Of a DNA stretch of 64,000 nt, positions 54,377 through 64,000 are shown piece after piece (position 1 is the first letter of the stretch; the number at the start of each line of letters is the position of its first letter). The notes beneath the pieces were generated by a model, which was not told where the DNA came from, did not search any database, and worked only from the letters and a program-made list of their open reading frames with translations. This DNA is from Candidatus Nitrospira allomarina. Its GTDB lineage: Bacteria > Nitrospirota > Nitrospiria > Nitrospirales > UBA8639. The stretch lies in NCBI RefSeq assembly GCF_032050975.1, contig NZ_CP116967.1, positions 682,001 through 746,000 on the forward strand, read 5' to 3'. A program made the position numbers and the translations under genes.

Positions 54377-54481
54377 AAAGACACTCAAAATAAAAAGGCA
54401 GGGCCCAGCCTTTTCATTCATTCAAACCAACCGGCTTAGAGAGGGGAAAGCCGACAGGATAATGCCTTGAGAAGGGTACAG

Positions 54482-54772
54482 TTATTTTTTAACCCCCAAG
54501 ATCGCATCTTTAGCCGCCTTGGCTACGCGGAACTTCACGACACGTTTGGCTGGGATTTTAATCGCAGCTCCAGTTTGGGGATTTCTGCCCATTCTGGCTT
54601 TTCGGTGTGCAAGGACCAACTTGCCAATTCCAGGTACCACAAACGCATTTTTGGCTTCCTTGTAAGCCAACGCGGCAAAATCATCAAGAATTTGCGTGGC
54701 AATCTTCTTGGTAACATCCGCTTTTTTAGCCAGGTGATCGGCAATCTGCGATTTTGTCATGGCCTTTCCCAT
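54482..54772 (-). CDS. HU/IHF-family DNA-binding protein
   Basis: Nucleoid protein that bends DNA; 96 residues from ATG 54772, which stands 8 bases after GGAGG (ATG 54778 is too close). MTKSQIADHLAKKADVTKKI is the helical dimer core; FVVPGIGKLVLAHRKARMGR NPQTG is the beta-arm region (NPxTG with the intercalating Pro), ending IPAKRVVKFRVAKAAKDAIL. Monocistronic. Confidence 0.95.
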   Translation of the reverse strand: MGKAMTKSQIADHLAKKADVTKKIATQILDDFAALAYKEAKNAFVVPGIGKLVLAHRKARMGRNPQTGAAIKIPAKRVVKFRVAKAAKDAILGVKK

Positions 54773-55106
54773 ACACATTTCCTCCTCATTTGAATTGTTT
54801 TAGTGAGAGACACCATTTGTTGATTCTAAAAGTCCAAGGAAGGGTTGCCTTGTCTGTCATTTTGGAAGAAGGGTTTAACGCGGGAACACCTCTCCCTTCT
54901 GTCACAACGGCGGCAGAGTCTACCGAATGCCTCAAAAACTGTCAACAAAAAACAAGCCCAGTGCGGCGAATATTCTTTTGTCATAAGTTTCCCAATGACT
55001 TTTCTGTCTTGCTGCCTCGGCTTTTGTCACGGTAAAGTAGCTAAAATACACATTTTACTTACTTTAGTCATTCGTGCAATTGGCACAACACACACGAGGC
55101 ATCGAT

Positions 55107-55709
55107 ATGGCAAAAGAATTACCTGTTATCCCATTCCCCAAACAATCAGAATCCTCAGAACAAGAAGAACTGATATATTCCAGAGTGTTTTGCACGCGGG
55201 AGGATAGCCCCCCTTTGAAGCTGCTTCTGGACTTTCTCAAATCCAAAAATCAGGTTCCACTAATTCCCAAAATGGATCCGGCCGCCCTGGAAGATTGGGA
55301 CTGGGTCCATGTATCCCTTGGGTATAGCCGGGAGAGAAAGCCCATCCGTTTATTTTGCTTGCGTGACCGGGGTACCTATCAGGACGTGTTTGAGGGAGAA
55401 AAAACCTCATTTTTCAACCGCATATCTGTGTTTGATGATGTCGAAGCCGAGATTGCCCGAGAATGTATTTCAAAAGCCCGCTTCATTGCCACCACGCAAA
55501 TGGTGAAAAAAGATATGACTGATGAGGGGTATGATTTTAACGGATGGATCCTGGAATTTTTTCAAGAAAACTGCAATGGCATTGTGCAAATCGATGGGCA
55601 GGGATTTTATTCACCGAAGGGCGAACTCATTGTGGATTTGGAAGAAGTCGCTGAAACTGGGGATGATATAGCGCCTACACCCAAGACTGATACCCAATCA
55701 TTGGCATAA
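55107..55709 (+). CDS. Unknown soluble protein
   Basis: 200 residues from ATG 55107 (an in-frame ATG at 55074 is less likely). No signal peptide or membrane segment; acidic C terminus. Includes LKLLLDFLKSKNQVPLIPKM, DWVHVSLGYSRERKPIRLFC and GWILEFFQENCNGIVQIDGQ with a closing small beta unit (GFYSPKGELIVDLEE). No family recognised. The compact, well-formed sequence and codon use support a real gene. Confidence 0.65.
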   Translation: MAKELPVIPFPKQSESSEQEELIYSRVFCTREDSPPLKLLLDFLKSKNQVPLIPKMDPAALEDWDWVHVSLGYSRERKPIRLFCLRDRGTYQDVFEGEKTSFFNRISVFDDVEAEIARECISKARFIATTQMVKKDMTDEGYDFNGWILEFFQENCNGIVQIDGQGFYSPKGELIVDLEEVAETGDDIAPTPKTDTQSLA

Positions 55710-55746
55710 GACACATTGTATTTCAATCCTGCTCTGAAGAAGAGGC

Positions 55747-57057
55747 TCACGAAGAGCTTGATCCGAGGGCCAAGTCCACGCAATGCGGAAAGGTCCGTTG
55801 CCTCATCCCCGGAAGTCCATTGCGATAGGCCCAGCCATCTTTCAACACCTCCAAAAGGGCTCCGTTTTCAAATCGCGACGGGTCCTCAACCACATCTTCC
55901 CTGCAGACCAGGATATCGGCGCGTTTGCCCTCCAATAGTGTTCCTGTATCGGTTTGTCCAAGTTGATCTGCCGCCAACCCCGTCGCTCCGAACCATGCTG
56001 CCAGAGGCGGTATGCCCTCTGCGATCAATGCCACCAACTCCATGTAATTCCGGCCATGCATATCGGGTAATACCGGATCAGTGCCAGCCAACAGTTTGAG
56101 CCCGCTAGCTTGCGCAGTTTTGACTGCCTGAGCATGGCTCTCTGCCACCTGTTGAACTTTGGCGCGAATGAAGGCATTGAACCCCTCTGACTGAGCCAAT
56201 TTTTGCCCCACCCATGCAGTCGGAGTCACCACACACCCCTTCGCATAGGCCAATTCGGCCAGGTCCTCATTCATAAATGAAATGTGTTGGATATCCTTAA
56301 CTCCAGCCTGAATGGCCAACTTGATGCCATTTCGACTATGGGCATGGGCGGCCACATACATCCCCCGCCCAGCCGCTTCGTCACAGATCGCTTCCATTTC
56401 TTCAAGAGTAAAATCCCGATGCTCCAGATGGTCGGTAGGAGACACTACACCCGGGCTGGCACAAATTTTCACAAGATCGCCCCCGCAGGCCGCAATCTCT
56501 CTTACCCGCTTTCGGCATTCCCACGGCCCATCGACGATACTAGAAGGACGACCGGGGCCAGCAGGCCACAAACGGGAAAGCTCCCCGCAGCACCGATCCG
56601 GCCCTCGAAAATCCGCATGCCCTCCGGTAGTGGAGAGCATGCATATGGCCAACTTGAGACGTGGACCTAACACCACCCCCTGATCCACCAGTCGTTTCAG
56701 AACAGAGGTGGCTCCACCCACATCCCGCAGGGTCGTCACGCCTCCCTGAACTAAGGTGCGATATAAGATACGTTCAGCCCAAAACGGGGCCTCCGGTGAA
56801 TTCATTCGGTCCAGTTCAGCATTTCCCACTCCCCAAAGTGTCACATGCCCATGACAGTCGATAAGTCCTGGGGTGACGGTATAGGTTGCGCAGTCGATCC
56901 GATGAACATCAGATCCCTGAGGACGAGCGGGGTTATGAGGAGTAACGGCCTGGATGGTTCCATCATCTATCCACACATCAACTCGTTCGTGAATAGACCT
57001 GGCTGTGGCCGACGTCCCATCATAGAGTTTGTGTATATTTGAGAGAACAATCATCAC
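55747..57057 (-). CDS. Metal-dependent amidohydrolase (imidazolonepropionase/prolidase-like)
   Basis: 436 residues, cytoplasmic. TVTPGLIDCHGHVTLWG carries the HxH metal pair; GVTTLRDVGGA, DLVKICASPGVVSP (Lys metal bridge), YVAAHAHSRNGIKLAIQAGV (HxH), IQHISFMNEDL and LLAGTDPVLPDMHGRNYME (metal Asp) follow the order of the prolidase-like branch. The substrate may be an Xaa-Pro dipeptide or another amide; it cannot be told here. Confidence 0.85.
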   Translation of the reverse strand: MMIVLSNIHKLYDGTSATARSIHERVDVWIDDGTIQAVTPHNPARPQGSDVHRIDCATYTVTPGLIDCHGHVTLWGVGNAELDRMNSPEAPFWAERILYRTLVQGGVTTLRDVGGATSVLKRLVDQGVVLGPRLKLAICMLSTTGGHADFRGPDRCCGELSRLWPAGPGRPSSIVDGPWECRKRVREIAACGGDLVKICASPGVVSPTDHLEHRDFTLEEMEAICDEAAGRGMYVAAHAHSRNGIKLAIQAGVKDIQHISFMNEDLAELAYAKGCVVTPTAWVGQKLAQSEGFNAFIRAKVQQVAESHAQAVKTAQASGLKLLAGTDPVLPDMHGRNYMELVALIAEGIPPLAAWFGATGLAADQLGQTDTGTLLEGKRADILVCREDVVEDPSRFENGALLEVLKDGWAYRNGLPGMRQRTFPHCVDLALGSSSS

Positions 57058-57502
57058 ATTCCTCTTTTCAAGATATAAATCTTATGAACCCTCCACTTTT
57101 TCTTTACCGTATATTCGTCAATATCTGCAACACATTCGATCACGCTCATTCCCGGAAGACTCCTCCGGACAAGCAGGGGATGTTCGGCCTCCCCTCTGAG
57201 CGTCCCTTAATCCGGAGGCGTTCACTTTTTAACACCTGGTAATAAATCACATCAATAACATTGTTGGCATTGAAATTTTGCGGATTCATAATAAACATGA
57301 TAATCTTCGAAAATGTTGACTCATCTCTTTTCTCCATTCATACGAGATGCATTTGTCAATTATGTTTTATTTCGGAATACCTCTCGAAGTTTTTCATCAT
57401 TGGTCTAAAACTAGAAATCATCATTTCCTCAATACGGTTATCGCAACGAATTTCCCATCTGCTTGAGGGATAACCATCACATCACATGAGGTGTAGCCAG
57501 GC
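57058..57502. other. Divergent intergenic region before gcvP
   Basis: 445 bases. An inverted repeat GGTTATC/GATAACC at 57436-57475 stands 27 bases before the gcvP start. I do not see the conserved core of a glycine riboswitch. No other feature recognised. Confidence 0.4.
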
Positions 57503-60358
57503 ATGACCACGTTCGCCCACCGGCATATTGGAAGCAATGAGAGCCAAATTCAAGAAATGTTAGGAGCGCTGGGGCTCTCTTCACTCAATGCCCTTATGCA
57601 AGCCACGGTTCCGCAGGAAATTCGCCTCGCCCGATCCTTGGATTTGCCCCCGGCACAATCGGAAGAAGCGGTGCTTGCTGAACTCCGCCACCTCAGCGCA
57701 CGCAATCAAGTCTATCGATCATTTCTCGGCATGGGTTATTACGATTGTCTGACCCCACCGGTGATTGGACGGAACATTCTGGAAAATCCCGCCTGGTATA
57801 CCCAATATACGCCCTATCAAGCGGAAATTGCCCAGGGACGATTAGAGGCGTTACTCAATTTTCAAACCATGGTCGCCGATCTGACTGCGCTTCCCCTGGC
57901 TAATGCCTCACTGCTAGACGAAGCCACGGCAGCGGCGGAAGCCATGAGCATGTGTCAGGCACTCAGCACCCTGCAGGGACGTACCTTTTTCGTCGCGGAG
58001 GATTGTCACCCGCAAATCATTGGCGTCCTACAGACTCGGGCCAAGCCATTGAATATCTCAATTACCATAGGGAATCCGGATACATTACATTTTTCAAACG
58101 ATGAGACCTTCTTCGGCATTCTCCTCTCCTATCCGTCCACTGACGGCACGCTCCGCTCCTATGAAGCCCTGGTCCGGAAGGCACATGAAGCGGGGGCACT
58201 CGTCGTGGTCAGTACGGATCTCCTCGCCCTAACCCTCTTAGTGCCACCCGGAGAATGGGGAGCGGATATTGCGGTGGGGTCATCGCAACGATTTGGGGTC
58301 CCGCTGGGCTATGGCGGTCCCCACGCGGCATTTCTGGCCACAAAAGAGGCCTTCAAACGACACATTCCAGGCAGGATGGTGGGAGTATCCAAAGACGCTC
58401 ACGGCCAAACGGCATACCGCCTGGCCCTCCAAACCCGAGAGCAACATATCCGGCGCGATCGAGCCACGAGTAACATTTGTACCGCACAGGTGCTGCTGGC
58501 AAATATGGCCGGCATGTATGCGGTCTACCATGGCCCGGAAGGATTAAAAAACATCGCCACCAAAGTTCATCACCTTACGGCGCTCACAGCCGAGGGACTT
58601 CGTCGCTTGGGATGTCAACTCGACTCCACTGCCTTCTTTGATACCCTCCGGGTTCGGTGCCCGCACCTGAGCCCGGCCCAAATCATTAAGAATAGTCAGC
58701 AGAGTTTCATCAATCTTCGACAATATCCAGACGGGTCCTTTGGCATCGCGTTGGACGAAGCGACCACCATCACAGACGTGAGTCAGCTCTTGACCCTTTT
58801 CACCGACAATACATCACTTCCCTTCTCCTTACACGATCTGGCGGAACAACTCGGTTCCTCCATCCCAAACACCTTTCAGCGACATTCTCCTTTCCTCACA
58901 CATCCTGTTTTTCACGACTATCATTCCGAGCACGAATTGCTCAGGTATATGTATCGGCTCCAATCGAAGGACCTCTCCCTCGTCCATTCCATGATTCCCT
59001 TGGGATCATGCACCATGAAGCTCAATGCGACGGCGGAGATGGTTCCCGTGACATGGCCGGAATTCAGTCGGATTCACCCCTTTGCCCCCAGTGAGCAGGC
59101 GCAAGGATATCAGTTGTTGTTTCGGCAATTGGAGGCATGGCTCGCCGAAATCACCGGATTTGAGGCTGTTTCACTTCAACCCAACGCCGGCTCTCAAGGA
59201 GAATATACCGGATTGATGGTTATTCGGGCCTACCAAGAGGAGCAAGGGCAGAAAAGACGGAATATCTGTCTTATTCCGGTATCCGCGCACGGGACCAACC
59301 CGGCGAGTGCGGTCATCGCCGGATTGAAGGTCGTTCCTGTCGCCTGTGATAACCATGGAAACATCGACATTCAGGATTTAGAAGCCAAGTCAGCACAATA
59401 CCATGACACCCTCTCCTGTTTAATGGTGACATACCCATCTACCCATGGCGTATTCGAAGAAGGCATTCGCAAGGTCTGTGAAATCGTGCACACACATGGA
59501 GGCCAAGTCTATTTGGATGGCGCCAATATGAATGCCATGGTTGGCTTGGTGCATCCAGGTGCATTCGGGGCCGATGTGTGCCATCTCAACCTGCACAAAA
59601 CCTTTTGTATCCCCCACGGTGGCGGGGGCCCAGGGATGGGCCCCATTGCCGTCGCCTCTCACTTGGCCCCCTTTCTACCAGGTCATCCCTTGGTACAGGT
59701 AGGAGGACCAAAAGGTATCGGGCCCATCGCCGCTGCCCCGTATGGCAGCCCGAATATTCTTCCTATCTCTTGGGTCTTCATTAAGCTCATGGGCGGAGAG
59801 GGACTCACAAAAGCCTCTCAAGTGGCCATCCTCAATGCCAACTATATGGCCAACAAATTAGATAAACATTATTCGATGCTCTTTGCGGGTAAAAACGGTA
59901 TGGCGGCCCACGAATTTATTTTAGATCTTCGTCCTTTCAAAAAATCAGCGGACATCGAAGTGGAAGATGTGGCCAAACGGCTCATGGATTTCGGATTCCA
60001 TGCTCCCACGATTTCATGGCCCGTCCCCGGCACCATGATGATCGAGCCAACCGAAAGTGAATCCAAGGCGGAATTAGACCGATATTGCGATGCGCTCATT
60101 CTGATCCGCCAGGAAATTGCCGAAATTGAAGCAGGTCGCCTCCCTCGCGACAATAATCCTTTAAAACATGCGCCTCATACCATTGAGATCCTCACGCAAT
60201 CTGAATGGCCGCATCCCTATTCCCGTGAAACTGCGGCATTTCCAGCTCCCTGGTTACGGCAGCATAAATTTTGGCCATCCGTCTCCAGGATCGATAATGT
60301 CTATGGAGATCGGAATTTGGTCTGTACCTGTCCACCCATGGACACCTATTCATCCTAG
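57503..60358 (+). CDS. gcvP: Glycine dehydrogenase (decarboxylating), full-length P protein
   Basis: PLP-dependent decarboxylase of the glycine cleavage system; in autotrophs it may also run in the reductive glycine direction. 951 residues, the fused alpha-beta form. N-terminal [39 protein letters not shown]-like segment, and the PLP-binding [20 protein letters not shown] with Lys699. The C terminus has [19 protein letters not shown] and [15 protein letters not shown]. gcvT, gcvH and lpd are not in the window. The symporter gene follows after 73 bases. Confidence 0.96.
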   Translation: MTTFAHRHIGSNESQIQEMLGALGLSSLNALMQATVPQEIRLARSLDLPPAQSEEAVLAELRHLSARNQVYRSFLGMGYYDCLTPPVIGRNILENPAWYTQYTPYQAEIAQGRLEALLNFQTMVADLTALPLANASLLDEATAAAEAMSMCQALSTLQGRTFFVAEDCHPQIIGVLQTRAKPLNISITIGNPDTLHFSNDETFFGILLSYPSTDGTLRSYEALVRKAHEAGALVVVSTDLLALTLLVPPGEWGADIAVGSSQRFGVPLGYGGPHAAFLATKEAFKRHIPGRMVGVSKDAHGQTAYRLALQTREQHIRRDRATSNICTAQVLLANMAGMYAVYHGPEGLKNIATKVHHLTALTAEGLRRLGCQLDSTAFFDTLRVRCPHLSPAQIIKNSQQSFINLRQYPDGSFGIALDEATTITDVSQLLTLFTDNTSLPFSLHDLAEQLGSSIPNTFQRHSPFLTHPVFHDYHSEHELLRYMYRLQSKDLSLVHSMIPLGSCTMKLNATAEMVPVTWPEFSRIHPFAPSEQAQGYQLLFRQLEAWLAEITGFEAVSLQPNAGSQGEYTGLMVIRAYQEEQGQKRRNICLIPVSAHGTNPASAVIAGLKVVPVACDNHGNIDIQDLEAKSAQYHDTLSCLMVTYPSTHGVFEEGIRKVCEIVHTHGGQVYLDGANMNAMVGLVHPGAFGADVCHLNLHKTFCIPHGGGGPGMGPIAVASHLAPFLPGHPLVQVGGPKGIGPIAAAPYGSPNILPISWVFIKLMGGEGLTKASQVAILNANYMANKLDKHYSMLFAGKNGMAAHEFILDLRPFKKSADIEVEDVAKRLMDFGFHAPTISWPVPGTMMIEPTESESKAELDRYCDALILIRQEIAEIEAGRLPRDNNPLKHAPHTIEILTQSEWPHPYSRETAAFPAPWLRQHKFWPSVSRIDNVYGDRNLVCTCPPMDTYSS

Positions 60359-60431
60359 ACTTCCTCTAGGCTTTTCATCGACCATTGGATAGCCCGTTCC
60401 TATTCTTGATGGGGAAACAGCATCCAACCAC

Positions 60432-61691
60432 ATGAAAGCCTCCAGCCCGCATCATCTGCTCATTGCCATGCTTTCGGGCATTGTCGTCGGCATTCTCCTG
60501 GGTGGGCTTGCACCATCCATCGGATTGAGCCTCGCATTTATCGGTGACCTGTTTTTACAAGCCTTGTTCGCGCTCGTCGTCCCCTTGGTTATGAGCTCAA
60601 TGATTGTCGGCATTGCCAGTTTGGGGGACGTGCGGCAACTCGGATCTATCGGCCTTCGCACCATCCTATTTTTCATGACGACGACTGGACTGGCTGTGTT
60701 GGTCGGCTTGATCTTGGTCATCGTCATTCACCCTGGAACCCCGAACGAACAAGCCAGCCCTGATACACCAGCGTTACAGACCACAAACCTGTCAGAACGA
60801 ATGGAAGACAAACCCACCACCCTAGGTGATTTGTTTAAATCCATCCTTACGAGTTTAGTCCCCAAAAATTTATTTGCGGCCATGGCCGAAACACAAATCT
60901 TGCCGTTGATCGTCTTTGCCTTGGTCTTTGGTGGAGTCCTCACCACCATAGGCGAAAGAGGCACGTTGGTCATTCGAGTCTTTGAAGGCATCAACGAGGC
61001 TATGATGGCCATCGTCCACCTACTCATGTGGGTCGCCCCGGTAGGCATTGGCGCCTTGTTAGCCGGACGGTTAGGCGAAGCCGGGGGGTTCACAGGATTT
61101 TTGCCCCAGTTGGTGAGCTTAGGAACCTATGTAGGTACCGTGCTCCTTGCCTTAGCCATTCATGGCTTAGTCATGCTTCCTTTATCTTTACGATTTATCG
61201 GTCAACGTTCCGTCCCAGCTTATGCCAAAGCCATGAGTACCCCACTGATGACCGCCTTCTCAACCAGCTCCAGTTCGGCCACCCTCCCCCTCACGATGGA
61301 AGGCCTGATTGAAGAAGCAAAGGTTTCTCGACGGGTCGTGAGTTTCGTGGTCCCCTTAGGAGCCACCATCAATATGAATGGAACCGCGCTCTATGAAGCC
61401 GTGGCGGCGATGTTTATTGCCCAAACCTATGGGATTGAAATGGGGTTAGGCGAAACCATTGTGGTCTTGCTCACCGCCACCCTCTCTGCAATAGGCGCTG
61501 CAGGTATTCCGGAGGCTGGGCTCGTCACAATGGTCATTGTGCTCAAAGCCGTGGACCTGCCAATTGAAGGTATTTCCCTAATCTTGGTGGTGGATTGGTT
61601 TTTAGATCGTTGCAGGACCACCGTCAACGTCTGGGGCGACGCAGTCGGCGCGGCGGTGATTGATCGGTGGGAATCTGCTAACAAGACATAA
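60432..61691 (+). CDS. Dicarboxylate/amino acid:cation symporter (DAACS)
   Basis: 419 residues, Na- or H-coupled uptake of acidic or neutral amino acids or C4-dicarboxylates. GltP/GltPh-type fold: GDLFLQALFALVVPLVMSSM, hairpin 1 STSSSSATLPLTMEG, GATINMNGTALYEAVAAMFI (NMNGT cation site), hairpin 2 AGIPEAGLVTMV and the last helix VDWFLDRCRTTVNVWGDAVG (Asp and Arg that select substrate side chain; DxxxxxxRTTxNVxGD). The Asp/Arg pair favours an acidic substrate. Position after gcvP may be incidental. Confidence 0.93.
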   Translation: MKASSPHHLLIAMLSGIVVGILLGGLAPSIGLSLAFIGDLFLQALFALVVPLVMSSMIVGIASLGDVRQLGSIGLRTILFFMTTTGLAVLVGLILVIVIHPGTPNEQASPDTPALQTTNLSERMEDKPTTLGDLFKSILTSLVPKNLFAAMAETQILPLIVFALVFGGVLTTIGERGTLVIRVFEGINEAMMAIVHLLMWVAPVGIGALLAGRLGEAGGFTGFLPQLVSLGTYVGTVLLALAIHGLVMLPLSLRFIGQRSVPAYAKAMSTPLMTAFSTSSSSATLPLTMEGLIEEAKVSRRVVSFVVPLGATINMNGTALYEAVAAMFIAQTYGIEMGLGETIVVLLTATLSAIGAAGIPEAGLVTMVIVLKAVDLPIEGISLILVVDWFLDRCRTTVNVWGDAVGAAVIDRWESANKT

Positions 61692-61796
61692 AGCTTCTCT
61701 TCGTCTACCATCCTTTTCGTTCCCGTAACTACCCCAAAGGAATGCCCACTCTAGGGATCATGAAATAGCTTGATCAACTTTTCTCATTTGATGTTT

Positions 61797-61981
61797 GCCG
61801 GGTTTCGCCCCGGCAGACGATCTACTTTTCTTTCGGGAAAAGTAGACAAAACCATTGACGCCCAGTCAGGCCACATCAGATGGGACGGACGCCAGAGGGA
61901 GAGCGGACCAACTCGCTCCGCTCAAACAAGGCCCGCAAGATGAGCAAGAGCGTCCGTCCCTAAGACCTGACTGAAGGCGTC
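61797..61981 (+). repeat. Inverted ~185-bp repeat, left copy
   Basis: Starts with a small hairpin GCCGGGTTTCGCCCCGGC, then CTACTTTT...AAAAGTAG, then CCATTGACGCC. A fully conserved stretch starts at AGCGGACCAACTCGCTCCGC and continues for ~35 bases, and the repeat ends at GAAGGCGTC. The reverse complement of the same elements, in the same order, is at 62754-62938. Confidence 0.9.
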
Positions 61982-62292
61982 GAACTTTTGGAAGAGTGAG
62001 TCATATAAGGATATATGACACTAATGCGTCGGCTTGTTTAGCAAGAACGACAAAAGTCCTTGGCTTGCAGAGCAGGAGGCAAACCAGAACCGCAGAAGAT
62101 GGCCAATCATAATATAAAGCTTACCCTGCACTATATCATCAAAATTTGGCCATCCTTACTCAAGATGACTTCCCTTCAGAACAATATCCGCAGGTATTTC
62201 TATTGGGTCTAAGCTACCTTTATTTTATCCCTCTATAATGTGAATATTTTGAATTGGGTTTAACGACAAATCTAGTAAATTTTTTAAAGGCC

Positions 62293-62601
62293 ATGGCAAT
62301 GATTGTATGCAGATATTTTTCCAATGTTTACCCTGTCGAAACACTCCGAAACCTTTTATTTAAAGTATCCAATCCAAGCGAACTAAATGATCCCTTCGAA
62401 AACTCTGCATATTTCAGAAAACCTGAAGAGAAAGAATGGGAATATTATCTTAAGCAAGATTCAACTATTGAGGAATATTACATTTTTGCACATCGCCAAT
62501 TTGGGATAACCAAGGAGGAATTTCTGGAGAAATGGGAAGGCAGTGTTAGGCAAAATGTTCAGACGGGTCTCATGCAAACTGATGAGGCATCATGGATTTG
62601 A
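62293..62601 (+). pseudogene. Truncated DUF2971 gene
   Basis: 102 residues from ATG 62293 (100 from ATG 62299). The N terminus CRYFSNVYPVETLRNLLFKV followed by SNPSELNDPFEN is the hallmark start of DUF2971 proteins, which are normally ~250-300 residues. It ends after 102 residues at TGA 62601, about 150 bases before the right inverted repeat. A 34-residue frame at 62592-62696 overlaps its end and may be decayed remains. Lower GC than the neighbouring chromosome. DUF2971 genes often travel in mobile or defence regions; the function is unknown. Confidence 0.7.
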
Positions 62602-62753
62602 TGAAAGGAAATGATTTTGCGCACATTAAAATTCGTCATGCAAAAATTCATGAAACCAAGTTTGAATTAATTTATGAAACCCAAAATTTCACTTAGATTT
62701 TTTAAAAGAATAATTTTTCGAACCCCTTAAACGGCATCCAGTATCTCCCTCCG

Positions 62754-62938
62754 TGACGCCTTCCGTTCGGCCTTCGGGTCGGACGCTCTTTAGGTTGGCG
62801 GGCCTTGTTTGAGCGGAGCGAGTTGGTCCGCTCTTCAATTCTGCGTCAGACCACTCCAATGTGGCCGGACGGGGCGTCAATGGTTTTCCCTACTTTTGCC
62901 AAAACAAAAGTAGGTCGCCTGCCGGGGCGAAATCCGGC
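62754..62938 (-). repeat. Inverted ~185-bp repeat, right copy
   Basis: Reverse-complement counterpart of 61797-61981, with the same hairpin end (GCCGGATTTCGCCCCGGC on the minus strand), CTACTTTTG...AAAAGTAG and the same conserved AGCGGACCAACTCGCTCCGC block. Confidence 0.9.
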
Positions 62939-63029
62939 ACCACCAATTATTGATTGGACATTATGGTTGTGAATACACAAGAAGGATTCCCGAAAACAAC
63001 CGGGAATGATGAAGTACAGAAAATAATTT

Positions 63030-63956
63030 CTAGAGGCCCTTGCGATCTTCTCGTGGAATAGCCAACTTGGCATCTAGAAAATCCTGGTGACTAAGATCCA
63101 TGCCTTTCGCAATAATTCGAATTTCCTCAATTTCCTCAAACGAGGTCTGATCGGCCGCATTGGCCACTTCAAATAAACAATGGAGAAATTCTTTCCGCTC
63201 AGTCCTCGTCGTTAATTCCTTAAAACGTTTCACCAATCGTACGCTATCCAACCCTCGAAAAATCCGGTGATGACTGATTTCCGCCACCAGTTGTGCCTGT
63301 TCGTCTGTTAATGCCCAGTGACGTTTAAGTACGGCACTCATGGCCGTGGTTTCTACTGAATCCACCACATGATCAACGCCGGCTACTCGTGCCATCAATC
63401 CTGCCGCAAGGCACAGCTTGCGAATCTCGGCATCAGGGAGATCAAAGGTGATGCCCCGATCTCGTAATTCCATAGTGACCTGGAAATAAATGGTGTTTTT
63501 AATGAAATCTTCCAATCGACTTTCACGATCATGCTCGTCGGTATAACGCTGCCCCCGCAGATTCAGTATTTGCCGAAATGGTCGTCGAAGATGTTCTAAA
63601 AATCCGCTACTCCCCTCCTCAAGATCGGCTTTAAGTTGTTGGACCACTTCTGTCTGTTGATCTCCACCTGAGGTTTCTGAGGTCAGAAGCTTTCCAATCG
63701 TCGTTACAGCCAGGGCTTTATCCTCTGCTGATCCCATACGTCCTAGCACACGATGTAAAAGACGTTGCCGTTCTTCCTCGCTCACCGGCGAAACCATATA
63801 CAGCTCTAATTCCATCCATTCCTCTCCGGAAATCTCCGGCAATTGAAACAAGAGTTCTTTTAACCCGTTCACTTCGGTGGACGACAGCTTCCCGTCAGCC
63901 CATGCGGCACCGATCAAAAGTTTACCAAGTTCAAGAATAAAGCTTTTATCGACCAT
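63030..63956 (-). CDS. TerB-like helical protein (two domains)
   Basis: 308 residues, all-helical, no signal. The N-terminal ~30 residues (LELGKLLIGAAWADGKLSST EVNGLK) show the TerB pattern in which an acidic residue of the ADGxLSxxE loop binds metal. A second similar unit is seen at ~180-300 (LCLAAGLMARVAGVDHVVDS; CLFEVANAADQTSFEEIEEI RIIA). TerB proteins occur in tellurite resistance and in wider stress systems, but no other ter gene is near. A GGGAGG sits just before the start codon (63957-63975). Confidence 0.78.
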   Translation of the reverse strand: MVDKSFILELGKLLIGAAWADGKLSSTEVNGLKELLFQLPEISGEEWMELELYMVSPVSEEERQRLLHRVLGRMGSAEDKALAVTTIGKLLTSETSGGDQQTEVVQQLKADLEEGSSGFLEHLRRPFRQILNLRGQRYTDEHDRESRLEDFIKNTIYFQVTMELRDRGITFDLPDAEIRKLCLAAGLMARVAGVDHVVDSVETTAMSAVLKRHWALTDEQAQLVAEISHHRIFRGLDSVRLVKRFKELTTRTERKEFLHCLFEVANAADQTSFEEIEEIRIIAKGMDLSHQDFLDAKLAIPREDRKGL

Positions 63957-64000
63957 CCCTGTCCTCCCTTTCTGTAGACTCTAGGCATAGCATACCTGTA

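Noticed and set aside
57436-57475. Inverted repeat before gcvP as a glycine riboswitch
   Set aside because: Only a 7-bp stem; the conserved glycine-aptamer core and the tandem arrangement are not visible.

Overview
The window is a contiguous piece of a bacterial chromosome of mid-range GC content, with housekeeping blocks separated by patchy accessory DNA. Gene content and style suggest a Nitrospira-like member of the Nitrospirota: a mutL-miaA-mtnP block, a soluble c-type cytochrome, an AgpA-type glucan phosphorylase, a SulP/BicA-like anion transporter, many lipoproteins and dispersed short palindromic repeats. I place it by general resemblance only; no rRNA or marker search was possible.

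Layout. 0-8.2 kb (+): tail of a TPR/BamD-like gene, mutL, miaA, mtnP, a PfkB kinase, a RodZ-like protein, a monohaem cytochrome c with its own promoter and terminator, a small basic protein and a HEAT-repeat protein. 8.3-12.1 kb (-): membrane-anchored helical protein, small coupled ORF, alpha-glucan phosphorylase, unknown protein. 12.2-15.6 kb: UvrD-type helicase bracketed by two inverted copies of a ~120-bp repeat, then a secreted HExxH protein. 15.8-17.6 kb: tRNA-Arg(CCG), tRNA-Lys(CTT), a lipoprotein, and a broken second copy of the tRNA-Lys. 17.8-22.2 kb: periplasmic sulfatase, SNase-like secreted protein, membrane protein. 22.5-24.2 kb: an AT-rich three-gene cassette (membrane protein, acidic protein, nucleotidyltransferase). 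24.8-29.8 kb: unknown secreted protein divergent from a large GH94 phosphorylase. 30-34 kb: adenine deaminase, hypoxanthine phosphoribosyltransferase, and a frameshifted phosphodiesterase with a decayed fragment of a second copy. 34-37 kb: two glycosyltransferases and an SLT lipoprotein. 37.1-39 kb (-): a Cys-Ser-Cys repeat peptide followed by a radical SAM/SPASM enzyme, the best candidate for an undescribed system (a RiPP-type peptide). 39.3-46.2 kb: GAF sensor, SulP transporter, transposase remnant, response regulator, fused membrane/spermidine-synthase-like protein. 46.5-57 kb: RRM protein, lipase, lipoprotein, DUF4168 protein, PpnN-type nucleosidase, a truncated-haemoglobin pseudogene, TPR protein, HU, unknown protein, amidohydrolase. 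57.5-64 kb: gcvP, a dicarboxylate/amino-acid symporter, a ~1.1-kb module made of two inverted ~185-bp repeats around a truncated DUF2971 gene, and a TerB-like protein.

How the genes fit together. MtnP would release adenine from methylthioadenosine, adenine deaminase would make hypoxanthine, and Hpt would return it to IMP, so a purine salvage route is spread over this window. Two phosphorolytic glycosidases (GT35 and GH94) suggest energy-saving use of storage or cell-associated glucans. The accessory stretches hold several gene remains (globin, phosphodiesterase, transposase, tRNA, DUF2971), showing active gene decay next to repeats.
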